Of a DNA stretch of 64,000 nucleotides, positions 39,597 through 49,327 are shown one piece after another (position 1 is the first letter of the stretch; every line of letters begins with the position of its first letter). The notes under the pieces are model-generated. The model had not been told where the DNA came from. It saw only the letters and a program-made list of their open reading frames with translations, and ran no database searches. The stretch is from the NCBI GenBank assembly GCA_030949385.1, contig JAUZSP010000001.1, forward strand, positions 1 through 64,000, written 5' to 3'. The DNA comes from Gammaproteobacteria bacterium (GTDB taxonomy: Bacteria > Pseudomonadota > Gammaproteobacteria > JAUZRS01). A program made the position numbers and the translations under genes.

Positions 39597-42131
39597 TTAG
39601 GCGGTTGGGGATTGTGAAGCGGCTTGCAAAGCGTGCTGAAAACGCCGCTCCAATTTCAGGCTCTCTGGGTCAATAAGGGGGCCTAGACAGAACCACTGTT
39701 CCTCCAATTGTTGTTGGTTTGATAGTGGGTTGTGGCTTTTTTGCTTTAACCCTTGAGAGAGGCGATTGACTTGGTACTGCATACGCAGTGCTTGGTCTTC
39801 TGTTGGTGAATCAACGCCCAGTAAAATCTCCAACTGGATACAGAGCTGTTGGCGTTGAGGAGTGAGGGTCTGAGACTGCTGTTGCAGCTGTTCTGCTTGG
39901 CCGTTTTGGCAGCTTGTGAGCGCGTGTTGAAAGCGTTTGTTTAGAATGCTTTCGTTGCCGTGTTGGCTTTGCCACTGCTGGATTAAGTCTTGCAGCAGCT
40001 CCTGTTTGTTGACGGGGCTGTTGATCTGTTCCAGTTGTTGGCAGAGTTGCGCTTGTTGACGTAGTTGCTGTTGTTGTTGGATGAGTTGCTGCTGCTGTTG
40101 CTGAAGACAACAGTGTTGGTAGGCCTGTTGTGCACTTTCAAAGCGTTGTTGCAGTGGTGTTATGGCGGCCTTTGGCAGCTCACCGAGATCGTCAAACTGT
40201 TGTTGCAGCTGTTGCATTTTGCTTAGGCCGCTGTTGGCTGGGGTCTGTTCTTGGCTGAGTTGTTCCAGTGTGACAATCAGCTCTTCGGCCTGTTGTTGGT
40301 GTTGTGTTAGCAGGGCTTGCTCGGTGGCGTTCTGCTGATCTTTGCGGGCAAAAATGGCGTCACACGCGTTGCGAAACTGTTTCCACAGTTGGCGATCTTG
40401 TTTGTAGAAGGTGGTGCCAATGGCTTGCCATTTTTTTTGCAGTTGTTTGGCTTCTTGCATCGCGTCGCTTAGATTTTCTTGTTCGATCAGTTGTTGGGCG
40501 CGTTCGACGATCTTCTGTTTTAGCTCGGTGTTTTTTTCACGTTCGCTGTCCAGCTGATCTTGGAGGATTTTGAGCAGTTTATTAAAATGAATTTGACTGT
40601 TTTTGGCCCTACCTCGCTGCACTTCGCGGTAGTTGCTCCACTCCTGTTTGGCAACGCGAATGACTTTTTCAATCACTTGCCAATCTGTTGCTTGCTCATT
40701 TTCACGGTTTTGCTGGATGAATTGTTGCAGTTGTTCGCAGAGCTGCTGGCGTTTTTCGAGGTTTTGTTGGCGCTGTTGCTGTTGCTGAGCAAAGTGTGTT
40801 TTGCACGGTTCGTAGGCTTGGTCGGCAGCGCCTTTAAAACGCAACCAGAGTGGTTGTGATGTTTTTGGGTCGGAAGCGCCGAGTTTTTTCCATTGCATTT
40901 GTAGGCTATTGATTTGCTCTGCTAACTCATCCGCAGGCAGGTCAATTTCGATCAAGGCTTCCATCTGTTGGCAGAGAGACTCTTTTTTGGGGGTGGTGGC
41001 AAACCCTTGCCAATCGCGCAACTCTTGGTGACGAGCATGCAGTTGCTGAAATTGTTGCTGTTCTGCTTTTGTAACAGCAGAACCTAACTCTCGGTTGAGA
41101 CGCTCGATCTCTTTGTGACGTTGATTGCTCTGTGCCAAATTACCGGCTTCCAGAGCGTGTGCCAATTGCTGTAATTTATCGCTTAGTTGTGTGTGTTTCT
41201 GTTGCTGTTGGTTTTTTTGCCGTTCGCGTTGCGCTTCGTATTGTTGTTGTGTCTGTTGTTGTTGCTGTTTTTGTTGAGCGAGTTGTACCTGCTCATGTTC
41301 CTGTTGTTGCCGGTTTTTCTGTGCAAGGTCACGTGCTTTGTCTGCTTGTTCGGCAAGATGTTGCTGTTGCTGTATTCGTTCTAGGCAGGCCTGTTGCGCC
41401 TGTTTGAAGCGCGTTTGCAGGTCATCGTTGGCCGGACGTTCCAGACGTTGCCAGTGGCGTACGATTTTTTCCAGTTTGGATGGGTAGACGTTGGAGTAGG
41501 TTGTGGCACTGTGATTCTCCAGCTCTTGGCAAAGCTCTAGGCGCAGCTGTTGCTCAGCGTGTTGTTGTTTTTCTTGTTCTTTGAGCTGTTTGAGGCGTTG
41601 CTTGAGCTGCTGGTGGACTTTTTTATCACGGCCTTTGCTGGTTTTTATCAGTGTTTCTAATCTCGCTGGCTGCTGAATGCGTGCCGCTGCGTGTTGGCGA
41701 ATTTGACTAAAACGTGCCGTTAAAGTCAGTTCGCTCAGCTGTTCTTCGTCGTTCAGGCGTTGCAAGGCCGCTTGGCAAAGCTCGATCTGTTTGGACTCTT
41801 TGGCCAGCTTTAACAAACTGGCTGGGTTTTGCTCTGCGAGCAGTTTAAGACTGCTTGCCCCAAAAGGCTGCTCACAGAGGTGCTGGTGGAGACGCTTTTG
41901 GGCGGCATCTCGATTATTGGCATCGCTGTCTTGCTGGCTGATTTGCAGCAGCAGAGAGGGGTCGTTGAGTTGCTGTTGAGCGGCGTGACGCACCGTCGCA
42001 TCGGGGTCTTGCAGTGACAATTGTTGCAGTATCTGCTGCTGTTCTGCGTTATTGGATAGATTTTTTACCGCACTGAGACGGGCGCGGACGTTGCGTTGTT
42101 TCCATTTAGGGGCGAACCAATTTCCAAACAT
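39597..42131 (-). CDS. Large glutamine-rich DUF349 protein
   Basis: 844 residues, very rich in Gln and predicted helical/coiled throughout. Repeated segments of the type 'LWQ/RFKxACDxxFxxxxxxq' (for example 'DRQLWKQFRNACDAIFAR' and 'SQPLWLRFKGAADQAYEP') mark several DUF349 repeats between ~300 and 820. The N-terminal ~150 residues look like HEAT-type helical pairs ('QDPDATVRHAAQQQLND'). DUF349 proteins are common in gammaproteobacteria and have no firm function. It is the first gene of the minus-strand operon that ends with the GGDEF regulator. The CTG/TTG-rich look of the plus strand reflects the Gln codons, not a simple repeat. Confidence 0.85.
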   Translation of the reverse strand: MFGNWFAPKWKQRNVRARLSAVKNLSNNAEQQQILQQLSLQDPDATVRHAAQQQLNDPSLLLQISQQDSDANNRDAAQKRLHQHLCEQPFGASSLKLLAEQNPASLLKLAKESKQIELCQAALQRLNDEEQLSELTLTARFSQIRQHAAARIQQPARLETLIKTSKGRDKKVHQQLKQRLKQLKEQEKQQHAEQQLRLELCQELENHSATTYSNVYPSKLEKIVRHWQRLERPANDDLQTRFKQAQQACLERIQQQQHLAEQADKARDLAQKNRQQQEHEQVQLAQQKQQQQQTQQQYEAQRERQKNQQQQKHTQLSDKLQQLAHALEAGNLAQSNQRHKEIERLNRELGSAVTKAEQQQFQQLHARHQELRDWQGFATTPKKESLCQQMEALIEIDLPADELAEQINSLQMQWKKLGASDPKTSQPLWLRFKGAADQAYEPCKTHFAQQQQQRQQNLEKRQQLCEQLQQFIQQNRENEQATDWQVIEKVIRVAKQEWSNYREVQRGRAKNSQIHFNKLLKILQDQLDSEREKNTELKQKIVERAQQLIEQENLSDAMQEAKQLQKKWQAIGTTFYKQDRQLWKQFRNACDAIFARKDQQNATEQALLTQHQQQAEELIVTLEQLSQEQTPANSGLSKMQQLQQQFDDLGELPKAAITPLQQRFESAQQAYQHCCLQQQQQQLIQQQQQLRQQAQLCQQLEQINSPVNKQELLQDLIQQWQSQHGNESILNKRFQHALTSCQNGQAEQLQQQSQTLTPQRQQLCIQLEILLGVDSPTEDQALRMQYQVNRLSQGLKQKSHNPLSNQQQLEEQWFCLGPLIDPESLKLERRFQHALQAASQSPTA

Positions 42132-42427
42132 AATTGAGGTGTCATTCCTGGCATGATTTTCTTTAAGTGTAAGCAGTTTGGTTTTTTTTTACTAGTGCTT
42201 TATTTCGCCTTGATTGGGCTGGTAAGGCCTTGTTTGGTTGTCTGTTTTTTTAAAGATGGAATGCACTTTGCTTGGCGTGATGCTATCGGATCTCGGGTAA
42301 CACAATTATCTGGATAAATTGTCTCAATTTCTGCCCTGATCAGGCGATAAAGTCATAGTGGCACGGATTAGGTGCTTTACTTTTAGGTTAACACTGGATT
42401 GTTTTTAGGATGTTAAGGGGATAACGC
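42132..42427. other. Divergent intergenic region between the DUF349 and cheY-like genes
   Basis: About 296 bp between genes transcribed outwards, presumably with a promoter for each. Visible features are a T-rich stretch near 42181-42190, a small dyad ACAATT/AATTGT (42302-42307, 42317-42322), and a GGATGTTAAGGGGATAA ribosome-site region just before 42428. No RNA gene was recognised. Confidence 0.6.
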
Positions 42428-42790
42428 ATGGCTAAGATTTTGGCGGTTGATGATTCTGCTTCTTTACGGCAGATGGTTTCATTTACATTGAAAAGTGCCG
42501 GTTATGAGGTGACGGAGGCGGCGAACGGTCAAGAGGGGCTGGATATGGCGCGCAGCAAAAAATTTGATCTGGTGGTAACGGACATCAATATGCCGGTGAT
42601 GGACGGCATTAAGCTGATTAAGTCCTTGCGCGGTTTGGCGGAGTACCGTTTTACCCCGCTGCTGATGCTGACCACGGAGTCTTCCGACGGTAAAAAACAG
42701 GAAGGCAAAGCGGCTGGGGCGACGGGGTGGATTGTTAAGCCGTTTAATCCTGATAAGTTGTTGAATGTGATTGGGCGGGTTTTGCGCTAA
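42428..42790 (+). CDS. CheY-like single-domain response regulator
   Basis: 120 residues, one receiver domain. The acidic pocket D8-D9 is in 'ILAVDDSASLRQ', the phospho-acceptor D52 in 'VVTDINMPVMDG', the switch T82 in 'LLMLTTESSDGKK' and K104 in 'WIVKPFNPDKL'. This form is typical of chemotaxis-type CheY. It has no output domain and no neighbouring kinase or chemotaxis genes, so its partners are elsewhere. A strong AAGGGGATAA ribosome site precedes the ATG. Confidence 0.93.
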   Translation: MAKILAVDDSASLRQMVSFTLKSAGYEVTEAANGQEGLDMARSKKFDLVVTDINMPVMDGIKLIKSLRGLAEYRFTPLLMLTTESSDGKKQEGKAAGATGWIVKPFNPDKLLNVIGRVLR

Positions 42791-42802
42791 GGCGGGTTTG
42801 GT

Positions 42803-43381
42803 TTACCACTCTTGATTGGGGCGGCGTAACAGCAGGTACAGTGCGCCAGCTCCGCCGTCCTTTTGCCGTGCTGTGCAGTAGGCTAAAACCTCTTCGCTCT
42901 GCTGTAACCAGCTGGCCACTAAGGGTTTTAGGATCGGGCCGTGTTCCTTGGAGCTGCGTCCTTTGCCGTGGATCAATATAAGACAGCGGTAGCTGTTTTT
43001 GTGCGCGTAGTGCAGAAATTCTTGTAAAATTTGACGGGCTTCCTGACGGCGGTAGCCGTGCAGATCCAATCGCTCCTCGATGCGATAGTGTCCTTTTTTG
43101 AGCTTTTTTAGGGTGGCTTTTTGCAGGCCTGAGCGGGCAAAACTGAGCTGTTCATCGCCGTGCTCAATGGGCTGGTAATGATCTGAAAGTCGATCAGGCT
43201 GCCCCTTTCTCTCTTCTTTTGTCTGTTTTCGCAGACGTGGCAGTGGTTTTTTTGTGTCTGGGACGTTTGGCCTATTTTTCAGTGGGGTGACGGTACCGAC
43301 GGTGAGGCGGAACAGCTCAAGGTCTGCTTGGCTGAGTTGACGCTCTGTTTTCATAGGTTGGTGATGGCTTAGGTGGGTCAT
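42803..43381 (-). CDS. Smr-domain protein
   Basis: 192 residues as the longest frame; ATG 43354 ('MKTERQLSQ') is an alternative start. The C-terminal Smr domain shows '[16 protein letters not shown]', '[12 protein letters not shown]' and 'LYLLLRR', the LDxHG and HGxG motifs of this nicking-endonuclease-like family. It matches stand-alone SmrA/YdaL-type proteins, whose roles in DNA or RNA cleavage are only partly known. It is divergent from surE with a short shared upstream region. Confidence 0.88.
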   Translation of the reverse strand: MTHLSHHQPMKTERQLSQADLELFRLTVGTVTPLKNRPNVPDTKKPLPRLRKQTKEERKGQPDRLSDHYQPIEHGDEQLSFARSGLQKATLKKLKKGHYRIEERLDLHGYRRQEARQILQEFLHYAHKNSYRCLILIHGKGRSSKEHGPILKPLVASWLQQSEEVLAYCTARQKDGGAGALYLLLRRPNQEW

Positions 43382-43429
43382 TCGACGTATTATATCGGCT
43401 CCGCCAAATTGATTGCGAGCCTAAATTTC

Positions 43430-44176
43430 ATGCGTATTTTACTCAGTAACGATGACGGTTATCAGGCGGTGGGTTTGCGCGCTTTGGCTGAGGGTTTACG
43501 TGCTCATGCTGAGGTGACGGTGGTGGCTCCCGACCGTGATCGCAGCGGCGCGAGCCACTCTTTAACGCTCAGTTATCCGATCCGAGTGGTAAACGAAGAG
43601 GGTTTTTACCGAGCGGTGGACGGTACGCCAACGGATTGTGTCCATCTGGCCATTAATGGTTTGTTGGAATATGAGCCGGATATGGTGATCTCGGGCATCA
43701 ATCATGGCGCCAATCTGGGTGATGATGTGCATTATTCAGGCACGGTGGCCGCTGCGATGGAGGGGCGTTTTCTCGGTTATCCAGCGATTGCGGTTTCGAA
43801 TGTTTCTTTTCAACCCAAACATCTGGCCACGTCCGTAATCGTGATCAAAAAGCTGTTATTGCAGTTGCAGCAGCACCCTCTGCCTAGCGATACGATTTTG
43901 AACGTCAATGTGCCGGATCTGCCTTGGAGTGAGTTGGCGGGTATGCAGGTGACGCGCTTGGGCAGTCGGCATAAATCGGAACCCATTGTGGAAAACAGAG
44001 ACCCCCGTGGTGGGCGTTGTTATTGGATCGGCCCGCCGGGTGCGGAGCAAGATGCCGGTGCTGGGACGGATTTTTATGCGCTCAGTCAGGGTTTTGTTTC
44101 CATTACGCCCTTGCAGGTGGATATGACTCAGCACGCCTTTATCAGTGAGCTTCAGCAGTGGGTGGCGAAAGTGTGA
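43430..44176 (+). CDS. surE: 5'/3'-nucleotidase SurE
   Basis: 248 residues from ATG 43430, where the family N-terminus '[11 protein letters not shown]' begins; a longer open frame from 43373 adds only unconserved residues. The paired Asp of 'NDDG' binds the metal. '[11 protein letters not shown]' and '[19 protein letters not shown]' are the other active-site motifs. It dephosphorylates nucleoside monophosphates in the cytoplasm. It is the first gene of the conserved surE-pcm-yqaA-nlpD-rpoS series and overlaps pcm by GTGA. Confidence 0.96.
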   Translation: MRILLSNDDGYQAVGLRALAEGLRAHAEVTVVAPDRDRSGASHSLTLSYPIRVVNEEGFYRAVDGTPTDCVHLAINGLLEYEPDMVISGINHGANLGDDVHYSGTVAAAMEGRFLGYPAIAVSNVSFQPKHLATSVIVIKKLLLQLQQHPLPSDTILNVNVPDLPWSELAGMQVTRLGSRHKSEPIVENRDPRGGRCYWIGPPGAEQDAGAGTDFYALSQGFVSITPLQVDMTQHAFISELQQWVAKV

Positions 44177-44847
44177 GAGCCGTGACTCCGCAGCAGATTC
44201 AAGGCATCGGCATGACCTCACAGCGTACCCGTAATCGTCTGCTGCTGCGTTTGCGTGAGCGGGGTATTACGGATGAAAAAGTATTGGAGACAATGGCTTC
44301 GGTGCCGCGCCATCTGTTTGTGGATGAGGCGTTGGCCAGTCGAAGTTATGAAGATACCGCTCTGCCCATTGGCAATGGGCAAACCCTTTCACAACCTTAT
44401 GTGGTGGCGCGCATGACGGAGCTGCTGTTGGCAGCGGGAAGCCCGCAACGGGTCTTGGAGGTGGGTACCGGTTCCGGTTATCAAACGGCAATTCTCTCTC
44501 ACTTGGTCGAGGAGGTTTTCAGTGTTGAACGCATTGAGCCGCTGTTGGCGCGGGCACGGTTGCGCTTCGCCGCGTTGGGTTATCGTAATATTCATCTCGC
44601 TCACGCCGATGGCGGCTGGGGTTGGGTGGAAGAAGCGCCTTTTGATGCCATTATGGTGACCGCTGCGGCGGAGACCGTACCCGATGCTCTGTTACAGCAA
44701 TTACGACCTCAAGGGCGTTTGGTGCTGCCGGTGGGCAGGCAGGATGGAGAGCAAGTTTTGATGTTGTTAAGCAAGGATGAAAAAGGCGTTCATCGACAAG
44801 CGTTAGAGGCGGTGAGGTTTGTGCCGTTGTTGGAGGGGTTGATTTAA
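44173..44847 (+). CDS. pcm: Protein-L-isoaspartate O-methyltransferase
   Basis: About 224 residues. GTG 44173 overlaps the surE stop (GTGA); an in-frame GTG at 44158 is possible. The SAM-binding motif is '[15 protein letters not shown]' and the substrate region is '[20 protein letters not shown]', both characteristic of PIMT. It repairs isomerised Asp/Asn residues in aged proteins. Its position between surE and nlpD-rpoS is the standard stationary-phase cluster. Confidence 0.96.
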   Translation: MRAVTPQQIQGIGMTSQRTRNRLLLRLRERGITDEKVLETMASVPRHLFVDEALASRSYEDTALPIGNGQTLSQPYVVARMTELLLAAGSPQRVLEVGTGSGYQTAILSHLVEEVFSVERIEPLLARARLRFAALGYRNIHLAHADGGWGWVEEAPFDAIMVTAAAETVPDALLQQLRPQGRLVLPVGRQDGEQVLMLLSKDEKGVHRQALEAVRFVPLLEGLI

Positions 44848-44911
44848 CCTTTTTTTAGCTTGCGATGAGGTAGAATGAAACTCATGATTCGATAACAGAA
44901 AGGACGTTCGC

Positions 44912-45490
44912 ATGAATATTTTTACCAGCCTGTATGAGAAGGTCTTGACTTGGGCCGGGCATCGCCACGCACCGCGTTATTTGGCCGGTTTGAGTTTTAT
45001 GGAGTCCTCTTTTTTCCCCATTCCACCGGATGTGATGTTGATTCCAATGGTGGTAAAAAAGCCGCAGAACAGTTGGCGCTTGGCGGCACTGACGACGATT
45101 TTTTCGGTTTTGGGTGGTCTGTTTGGTTATTTGATTGGTTATTATGCCTTTGAGGCTCTGGAGCCTCTGTTGCACCAATACGGCTATTGGGATCGTTATC
45201 AACAGGTAAATGTGTGGTTTGCCGAATGGGGGTTTTGGGTGATCTTTTTGGCTGGTTTTTCACCGTTGCCCTATAAATTATTCACCATTGCCGCTGGGGC
45301 GCTCTCCTTGGCTTTGTTGCCGTTTGTATTGGCTTCGATTATTGGTCGTGGGGCGCGCTTTTTTCTGGTGGCGCAGCTGGTGGCTTGGTTGGGTCCTAAG
45401 ATTGAACCGATGATTCGCAAATACATTGAGTGGATCGGCTGGGGTCTGGTGTTGTTGCTAATTATGGGTTACTTCATCCTTAAAATGTAA
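44912..45490 (+). CDS. YqaA-family membrane protein (VTT/DedA-like)
   Basis: 192 residues with about four to five hydrophobic segments. The SNARE-associated/VTT pattern is visible in 'ESSFFPIPPDVMLIPMVV' and 'GFSPLPYKLFTIAAGAL', the conserved re-entrant region of the DedA superfamily. It is probably an inner-membrane lipid or ion transporter-like protein. It lies between pcm and nlpD, a placement seen in several gammaproteobacteria. A GAAAGGACG ribosome site precedes ATG 44912. Confidence 0.9.
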   Translation: MNIFTSLYEKVLTWAGHRHAPRYLAGLSFMESSFFPIPPDVMLIPMVVKKPQNSWRLAALTTIFSVLGGLFGYLIGYYAFEALEPLLHQYGYWDRYQQVNVWFAEWGFWVIFLAGFSPLPYKLFTIAAGALSLALLPFVLASIIGRGARFFLVAQLVAWLGPKIEPMIRKYIEWIGWGLVLLLIMGYFILKM

Positions 45491-45499
45491 AGGTCAAAC

Positions 45500-46333
45500 A
45501 TGAGTTTGATAAAAATAATAGCGGTTGCGCTGAGTTTATTATTGGTGGGGTGTGAGCTGAAGCCTTTTTTGGATGATCGGTTTGATCCGGCGGTGTATGT
45601 TGTTGAACGTGGCGATTCGGTTTACTCCATCTCTTGGCGTAACCGCTTGGATTTTAAAAAGGTCATTGTTTGGAATGCGTTGCATGCGCCCTATACGATT
45701 CATCCTGGCCAGCGTTTAACACTGCGTCGTCCCGTTGATTTTGTCTTGCCAGCAGCAAAGCCGATCTCAACGCCAATGGCGGTTATTGAGGTGGAGCCTG
45801 AACCTGATGTTATTACCAGCGCCATCGCTATTGAGGAAGGGTCAGGATTTGACAGTACGCCTTTAAAGGTGGATTCTGTTCATGTTGCTGATGTTGAGCA
45901 TTTGATGGATAAAAAACCAGCTGTACCGGTTGTACCAAAATTGGCGGCAGGGCTGAAAGACGGCGTGTATTGGAGTTGGCCAACGAATGGTCAAGTGAAC
46001 AAAAAATTTCAACCTCAAAATAAGTTGGTGTCAAGTGTAGAAATAGCAGGTGAAAAGGGACAGGTGATACGCAGTACCGCTGAAGGTGTGGTGATGGTCT
46101 CTAATTTTGTCCGAGGCTATGGAAAAATGTTGCTCATCAGTCATAAATCAGGTTATTTAAGTGGTTATATGCGTAATGACCGTCTTTTGGTCAGTGAAGG
46201 CGATAGGGTGAAACGGGGTGAGAAGATTGCTTTGATGGGACATCAAGCGGGTAAAAAACAAGCCATATTGCATTTTGAAATTCGCAAAAAGGGCCAGCCG
46301 GTTGATCCAGAGTTGTATCTGCCACGTCTGTAA
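45500..46333 (+). CDS. nlpD: NlpD-like lipoprotein with LysM and M23 domains
   Basis: 277 residues. The lipobox 'LLLVGC' puts the lipidated Cys at residue 18. A LysM domain ('YVVERGDSVYSISWRN' to 'HPGQRLTL') binds peptidoglycan. A Pro/Val-rich linker follows, then a C-terminal M23 peptidase fold ('VIRSTAEGVVMVSNFVRGYG', 'LHFEIRKKGQPVDPELYL'). Metal-ligand residues seem partly missing, as in NlpD/EnvC factors that activate amidases rather than cleave. It is directly upstream of rpoS; in E. coli the main rpoS promoter lies within nlpD. Confidence 0.92.
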   Translation: MSLIKIIAVALSLLLVGCELKPFLDDRFDPAVYVVERGDSVYSISWRNRLDFKKVIVWNALHAPYTIHPGQRLTLRRPVDFVLPAAKPISTPMAVIEVEPEPDVITSAIAIEEGSGFDSTPLKVDSVHVADVEHLMDKKPAVPVVPKLAAGLKDGVYWSWPTNGQVNKKFQPQNKLVSSVEIAGEKGQVIRSTAEGVVMVSNFVRGYGKMLLISHKSGYLSGYMRNDRLLVSEGDRVKRGEKIALMGHQAGKKQAILHFEIRKKGQPVDPELYLPRL

Positions 46334-46440
46334 GGGTAAGCAAGAAAAAAGAGAGCACAGAATGTTTTAGTGTTTTTAAATTTTGGCGGGTTGTGTGCTG
46401 TGAGTAGCGCACGATTGGCATAATTACTCTGGAGGTTGTT

Positions 46441-47385
46441 ATGATCACAGTGAGTGACGTAAATGATAAAGTAGGGAGCAGCGTTTTGCCAAAGGCTAAA
46501 AAAGCACCGGCAGCTCAAGCAGTAAAAAACCCCGACGCACCCAGTCGTCAGGAGGCCGATGCAACGCGCCTCTATCTAAAAGAGATTGAATTCTCACCCC
46601 TTTTGAGCGGCGATGAAGAGAAGTATTACTCGCGTTTGGCGCAAAAGGGCGATGAACCCGCGCGTAAAAAAATGATCGAATGCAATTTGCGTTTGGTGGT
46701 GAAGATTTCTCGTCGATACATGAACCGTGGTTTGGCCTTGTTGGATTTAATCGAAGAGGGCAACTTGGGTTTGATTCATGCTGTAGAAAAATTTGATCCT
46801 GAGCGGGGGTTTCGTTTTTCCACCTACGCTACTTGGTGGATTCGACAAACCATTGAACGGGGGTTGATGAATCAAACCCGCACCATCCGTTTGCCAATCC
46901 ACATTATTAAAGAGATGAACATCTATCTGCGCAGCGCGCGGGTGTTGCGTCAAGAGTTGGGGCATGAACCAACTGCGGAAGAGATTGCAGAGATGTTGGA
47001 TCGGCCAGTTAAAGACGTAAAACGTCTGTTGGGTTTGCAAAATCGAGTCAGCTCGGTGGATGTGCCGATGGGCAAAGAGGGTGATTGCCCATTGTTAGAC
47101 ATGATTCCCGATGAGCACAGCCCTGATCCCTCTGAATTGCTGCAAAGTGAAAATGTACACTGCAATATTGAGTCTTGGTTGCAAGAGCTGGAAGTGAAAC
47201 AGCGTGAAGTGGTGATTCGTCGTTTTGGTCTGCATGGCTATGAACGTGCGACTTTGGAAGCGGTGGGACGTGAGCTGGGCGTGACCCGTGAGCGTGTACG
47301 GCAGATTCAGATGGATGCCTTAAAACGGTTGCGGCGTATTTTGGAGAGTCATGGGTTTTCTGAGGAGACTTTACTTTCTCTGTAA
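46441..47385 (+). CDS. rpoS: RNA polymerase sigma factor RpoS
   Basis: 314 residues, a group 2 sigma70 factor for stationary phase and general stress. Region 1.2 is at '[17 protein letters not shown]', region 2 at '[19 protein letters not shown]' and '[19 protein letters not shown]', region 3 after '[15 protein letters not shown]', and region 4 helix-turn-helix at '[20 protein letters not shown]'. The N-terminus has a Lys/Ala-rich linker. GGAGG (46431-46435) is a strong ribosome site. The 3' end overlaps the converging vanZ-like gene by 15 bp, so no separate terminator is seen. Confidence 0.97.
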   Translation: MITVSDVNDKVGSSVLPKAKKAPAAQAVKNPDAPSRQEADATRLYLKEIEFSPLLSGDEEKYYSRLAQKGDEPARKKMIECNLRLVVKISRRYMNRGLALLDLIEEGNLGLIHAVEKFDPERGFRFSTYATWWIRQTIERGLMNQTRTIRLPIHIIKEMNIYLRSARVLRQELGHEPTAEEIAEMLDRPVKDVKRLLGLQNRVSSVDVPMGKEGDCPLLDMIPDEHSPDPSELLQSENVHCNIESWLQELEVKQREVVIRRFGLHGYERATLEAVGRELGVTRERVRQIQMDALKRLRRILESHGFSEETLLSL

Positions 47386-48513
47386 CGACAGAATGGCTTT
47401 GATCTGTTGCTGTTGCAGATGGTAGAGCATCAGACCAGAAAAATAACCGCCGCTGAAAATAAGCAGCTCAACCCCTTGCACGGTTTTAGTGAGATGAAAG
47501 CCGTGCAGTAGAGTCAGAGTCAACAGACTGAGCAGCAAGTAAGAGAATTGGTAAGCCGCTTGTTGCAGCGCTGAGATCTGTTGTCGTCCATGACATTCAG
47601 AGATGAAAAACCCCAATAACGTAAACCCCACAAACAGTTCAATGATGCGAAACTGAATGCCGTCGCTGAAGGGCATTGTCTCTGCCCAAACCAGTTGCAA
47701 GTGCCAATCTTGTGAGCTGAAATGCAGTGGCCAGAAGGTGAGCAGAAAAAGATAGAGCAGCAAAATGGGCAAGGCCGGTTTTAAGGTGCGTATTTCAAAA
47801 CGCCGTTCTGGTGCAGGTTTGAGCTGTAAACGGTGCAGCTGCTGTGTGGCTAGAAACGCCACGGCCAAGACCACCATACCCGTCCAGTAGGGGTTCTGAA
47901 ACAGAGCCGGTACCGCAGCAATGGCAAACCAGAGTAGGGTGATGAAAAAGGTTTTCTGCCGCAGTTGAGCACGGTGGGTGTGGGTTGCTTGGTAGGCGAG
48001 TACGCTGCCAAAAATACGTGCGCCGAGCAGAGCCAGTAGGGGCAACAGAGCCAAGCGAGAGGGTTCTTCGCTGAGGGTGCTGCCGTTAAGCCAGATCAAA
48101 AACGTCAGCAGGTAGATGTCGAACATCAGCGGGTATTCCAGCGCCATTAGACGGCTGAGATCGTCTGTTTTGAGCTGCTTTTGCAGTTTTTGGTAGGCAA
48201 AGACACCAATTAAGCTGCCGAGGGTATTGCTGATCACATCGCTGCCGGTGCTGTAGCGGTTGTGCAGCAGCAGTTGCAACAGCTCCACAGAACAACTGAG
48301 CAAAAAACCAAACAGCAGTGCTTTGGAGTAGAGGGCATTAGTCGATTGCGGGTGCGCCAAGGCGTATAAAAAACCGATGGGGAGAAACAGAAACAGGTTT
48401 TTAATCACGTCTGAAAAGGTGTCGATCAGCATCCACTGAACCTGATCGGGCCAGATAAATTGATACGGCATCAGAGTAAGAAGTAAAATCAGCAGCACGG
48501 CGTAGAGCAACAT
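47371..48513 (-). CDS. VanZ-like family membrane protein
   Basis: 380 residues, mostly membrane: about nine hydrophobic segments. The N-terminal third is VanZ-like ('[19 protein letters not shown]' and '[20 protein letters not shown]' with the usual acidic/polar residues). The C-terminal two-thirds are extra helices of unknown role. VanZ domains were first seen in teicoplanin resistance, but most family members have unknown functions, often near cell-envelope genes. The gene converges on rpoS with a short overlap. Confidence 0.85.
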   Translation of the reverse strand: MLLYAVLLILLLTLMPYQFIWPDQVQWMLIDTFSDVIKNLFLFLPIGFLYALAHPQSTNALYSKALLFGFLLSCSVELLQLLLHNRYSTGSDVISNTLGSLIGVFAYQKLQKQLKTDDLSRLMALEYPLMFDIYLLTFLIWLNGSTLSEEPSRLALLPLLALLGARIFGSVLAYQATHTHRAQLRQKTFFITLLWFAIAAVPALFQNPYWTGMVVLAVAFLATQQLHRLQLKPAPERRFEIRTLKPALPILLLYLFLLTFWPLHFSSQDWHLQLVWAETMPFSDGIQFRIIELFVGFTLLGFFISECHGRQQISALQQAAYQFSYLLLSLLTLTLLHGFHLTKTVQGVELLIFSGGYFSGLMLYHLQQQQIKAILSLQRK

Positions 48514-48623
48514 GCCGTGGCCGATGCTGTTTTTTTTTTGCTTACCACTGATTTACACTCCTTGTCTGTTTTTCCCCTGTGCTGATTAATCCAAAAGTTG
48601 CGCCACATTTTTAGCAAATTGTT

Positions 48624-49314
48624 TTACGACTTATCAATCCCGCAACGCAGATTGCCTGGCACCGATTCGGCGATGTGACGTGGTTTAGGCAGATCCATAT
48701 TTTCCATAATCTCGATGTACTCTTGACGGCTTTTGCCTGCCAGTCTGGGGTTGTGCTGTTTCTCTTCGCCGATGCTTGACTGGGTTAGGCCTTGGTAGTC
48801 GTGACCCGGCCAGACGATGGTTTTATCCTCTAGGCTGAAGAGTTTTTTTGGTGATGGAGTCGTACGCCGCTCCCGCATCGCCCGACTGAAAATCGGTGCG
48901 GCCACTGCTGCGAATCATCAAGGTATCACCGGTGAACACCGCGCCTTCGATCCGGTAGCAGATGTCGGTGTTGGTGTGACCTGGGGTGTACAAAACGTTG
49001 ATCGTTTGCTTGCCCAGCGTGAGGCTGTCGCCTTCGTCTAGCAGTTGATCGGCGCACGTGCTTTGGCTGTTGCGATGCACGGCCACCCTGGCCTTAAAGC
49101 GTTTGCGCAGCTCGCCTGCGCCAGTGACGTGGTCGGCGTGGATGTGGGTTTCCAGTAAAAAACGCAGATCCAGACCCAGCTCTTGAATCAGTTTGCTGTC
49201 CCGTTCCACTTGTTCGCGTACGGAGTCAATGAGGGCTGCTTCTTGAGTTTCTTCATCCCAAATCAGGTAGCTGTAGGTGCTGCTGTTGGGGTCAAACAGT
49301 TGTTTGTTTTGCAT
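48624..49314 (-). CDS. Persulfide dioxygenase-like MBL-fold protein, ETHE1 type (frameshifted)
   Basis: ETHE1-like enzymes oxidise glutathione persulfide to sulfite. From the ATG at 49314 ('MQNKQLFDPNSSTYSYL') the frame carries the metallo-beta-lactamase motif 'THIHADHVTG' and 'YTPGHTNTDICYRIE', then leaves frame at a 7-T run (48843-48849, A-run on the coding strand). Dropping one A gives 'SITKKLFSLEDKTIVWPGHD', which restores the C-terminal half with its last metal-ligand His ('WPGHDYQG') to the stop at 48624. It lies 13 bp after a rhodanese gene, a typical sulfur-oxidation pair. As given, the product is truncated; this may be a base-call error. Confidence 0.85.
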
Positions 49315-49327
49315 GGTAAAGCTCCTT

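Noticed and set aside
41132-41407. Plus-strand hydrophobic open frames that look like small membrane proteins
   Set aside because: They are antisense shadows of Gln/Leu-rich minus-strand codons, without ribosome sites.
39597-42131. Simple-sequence CTG/TTG repeats on the plus strand
   Set aside because: They are Gln codons of the DUF349 protein on the minus strand, irregular and in frame, not a microsatellite.
42358-42378. Sigma54-like promoter (TGGCAC ... TGC) upstream of the cheY-like gene
   Set aside because: The GG-to-GC spacing is 12 bp instead of the required 10 bp, and the -12 element lacks the TTGC context.
43373-43429. Upstream extension of surE to 43373
   Set aside because: SurE proteins begin at the [10 protein letters not shown] motif (ATG 43430); the extra 19 residues are unconserved and overlap the divergent smr start.
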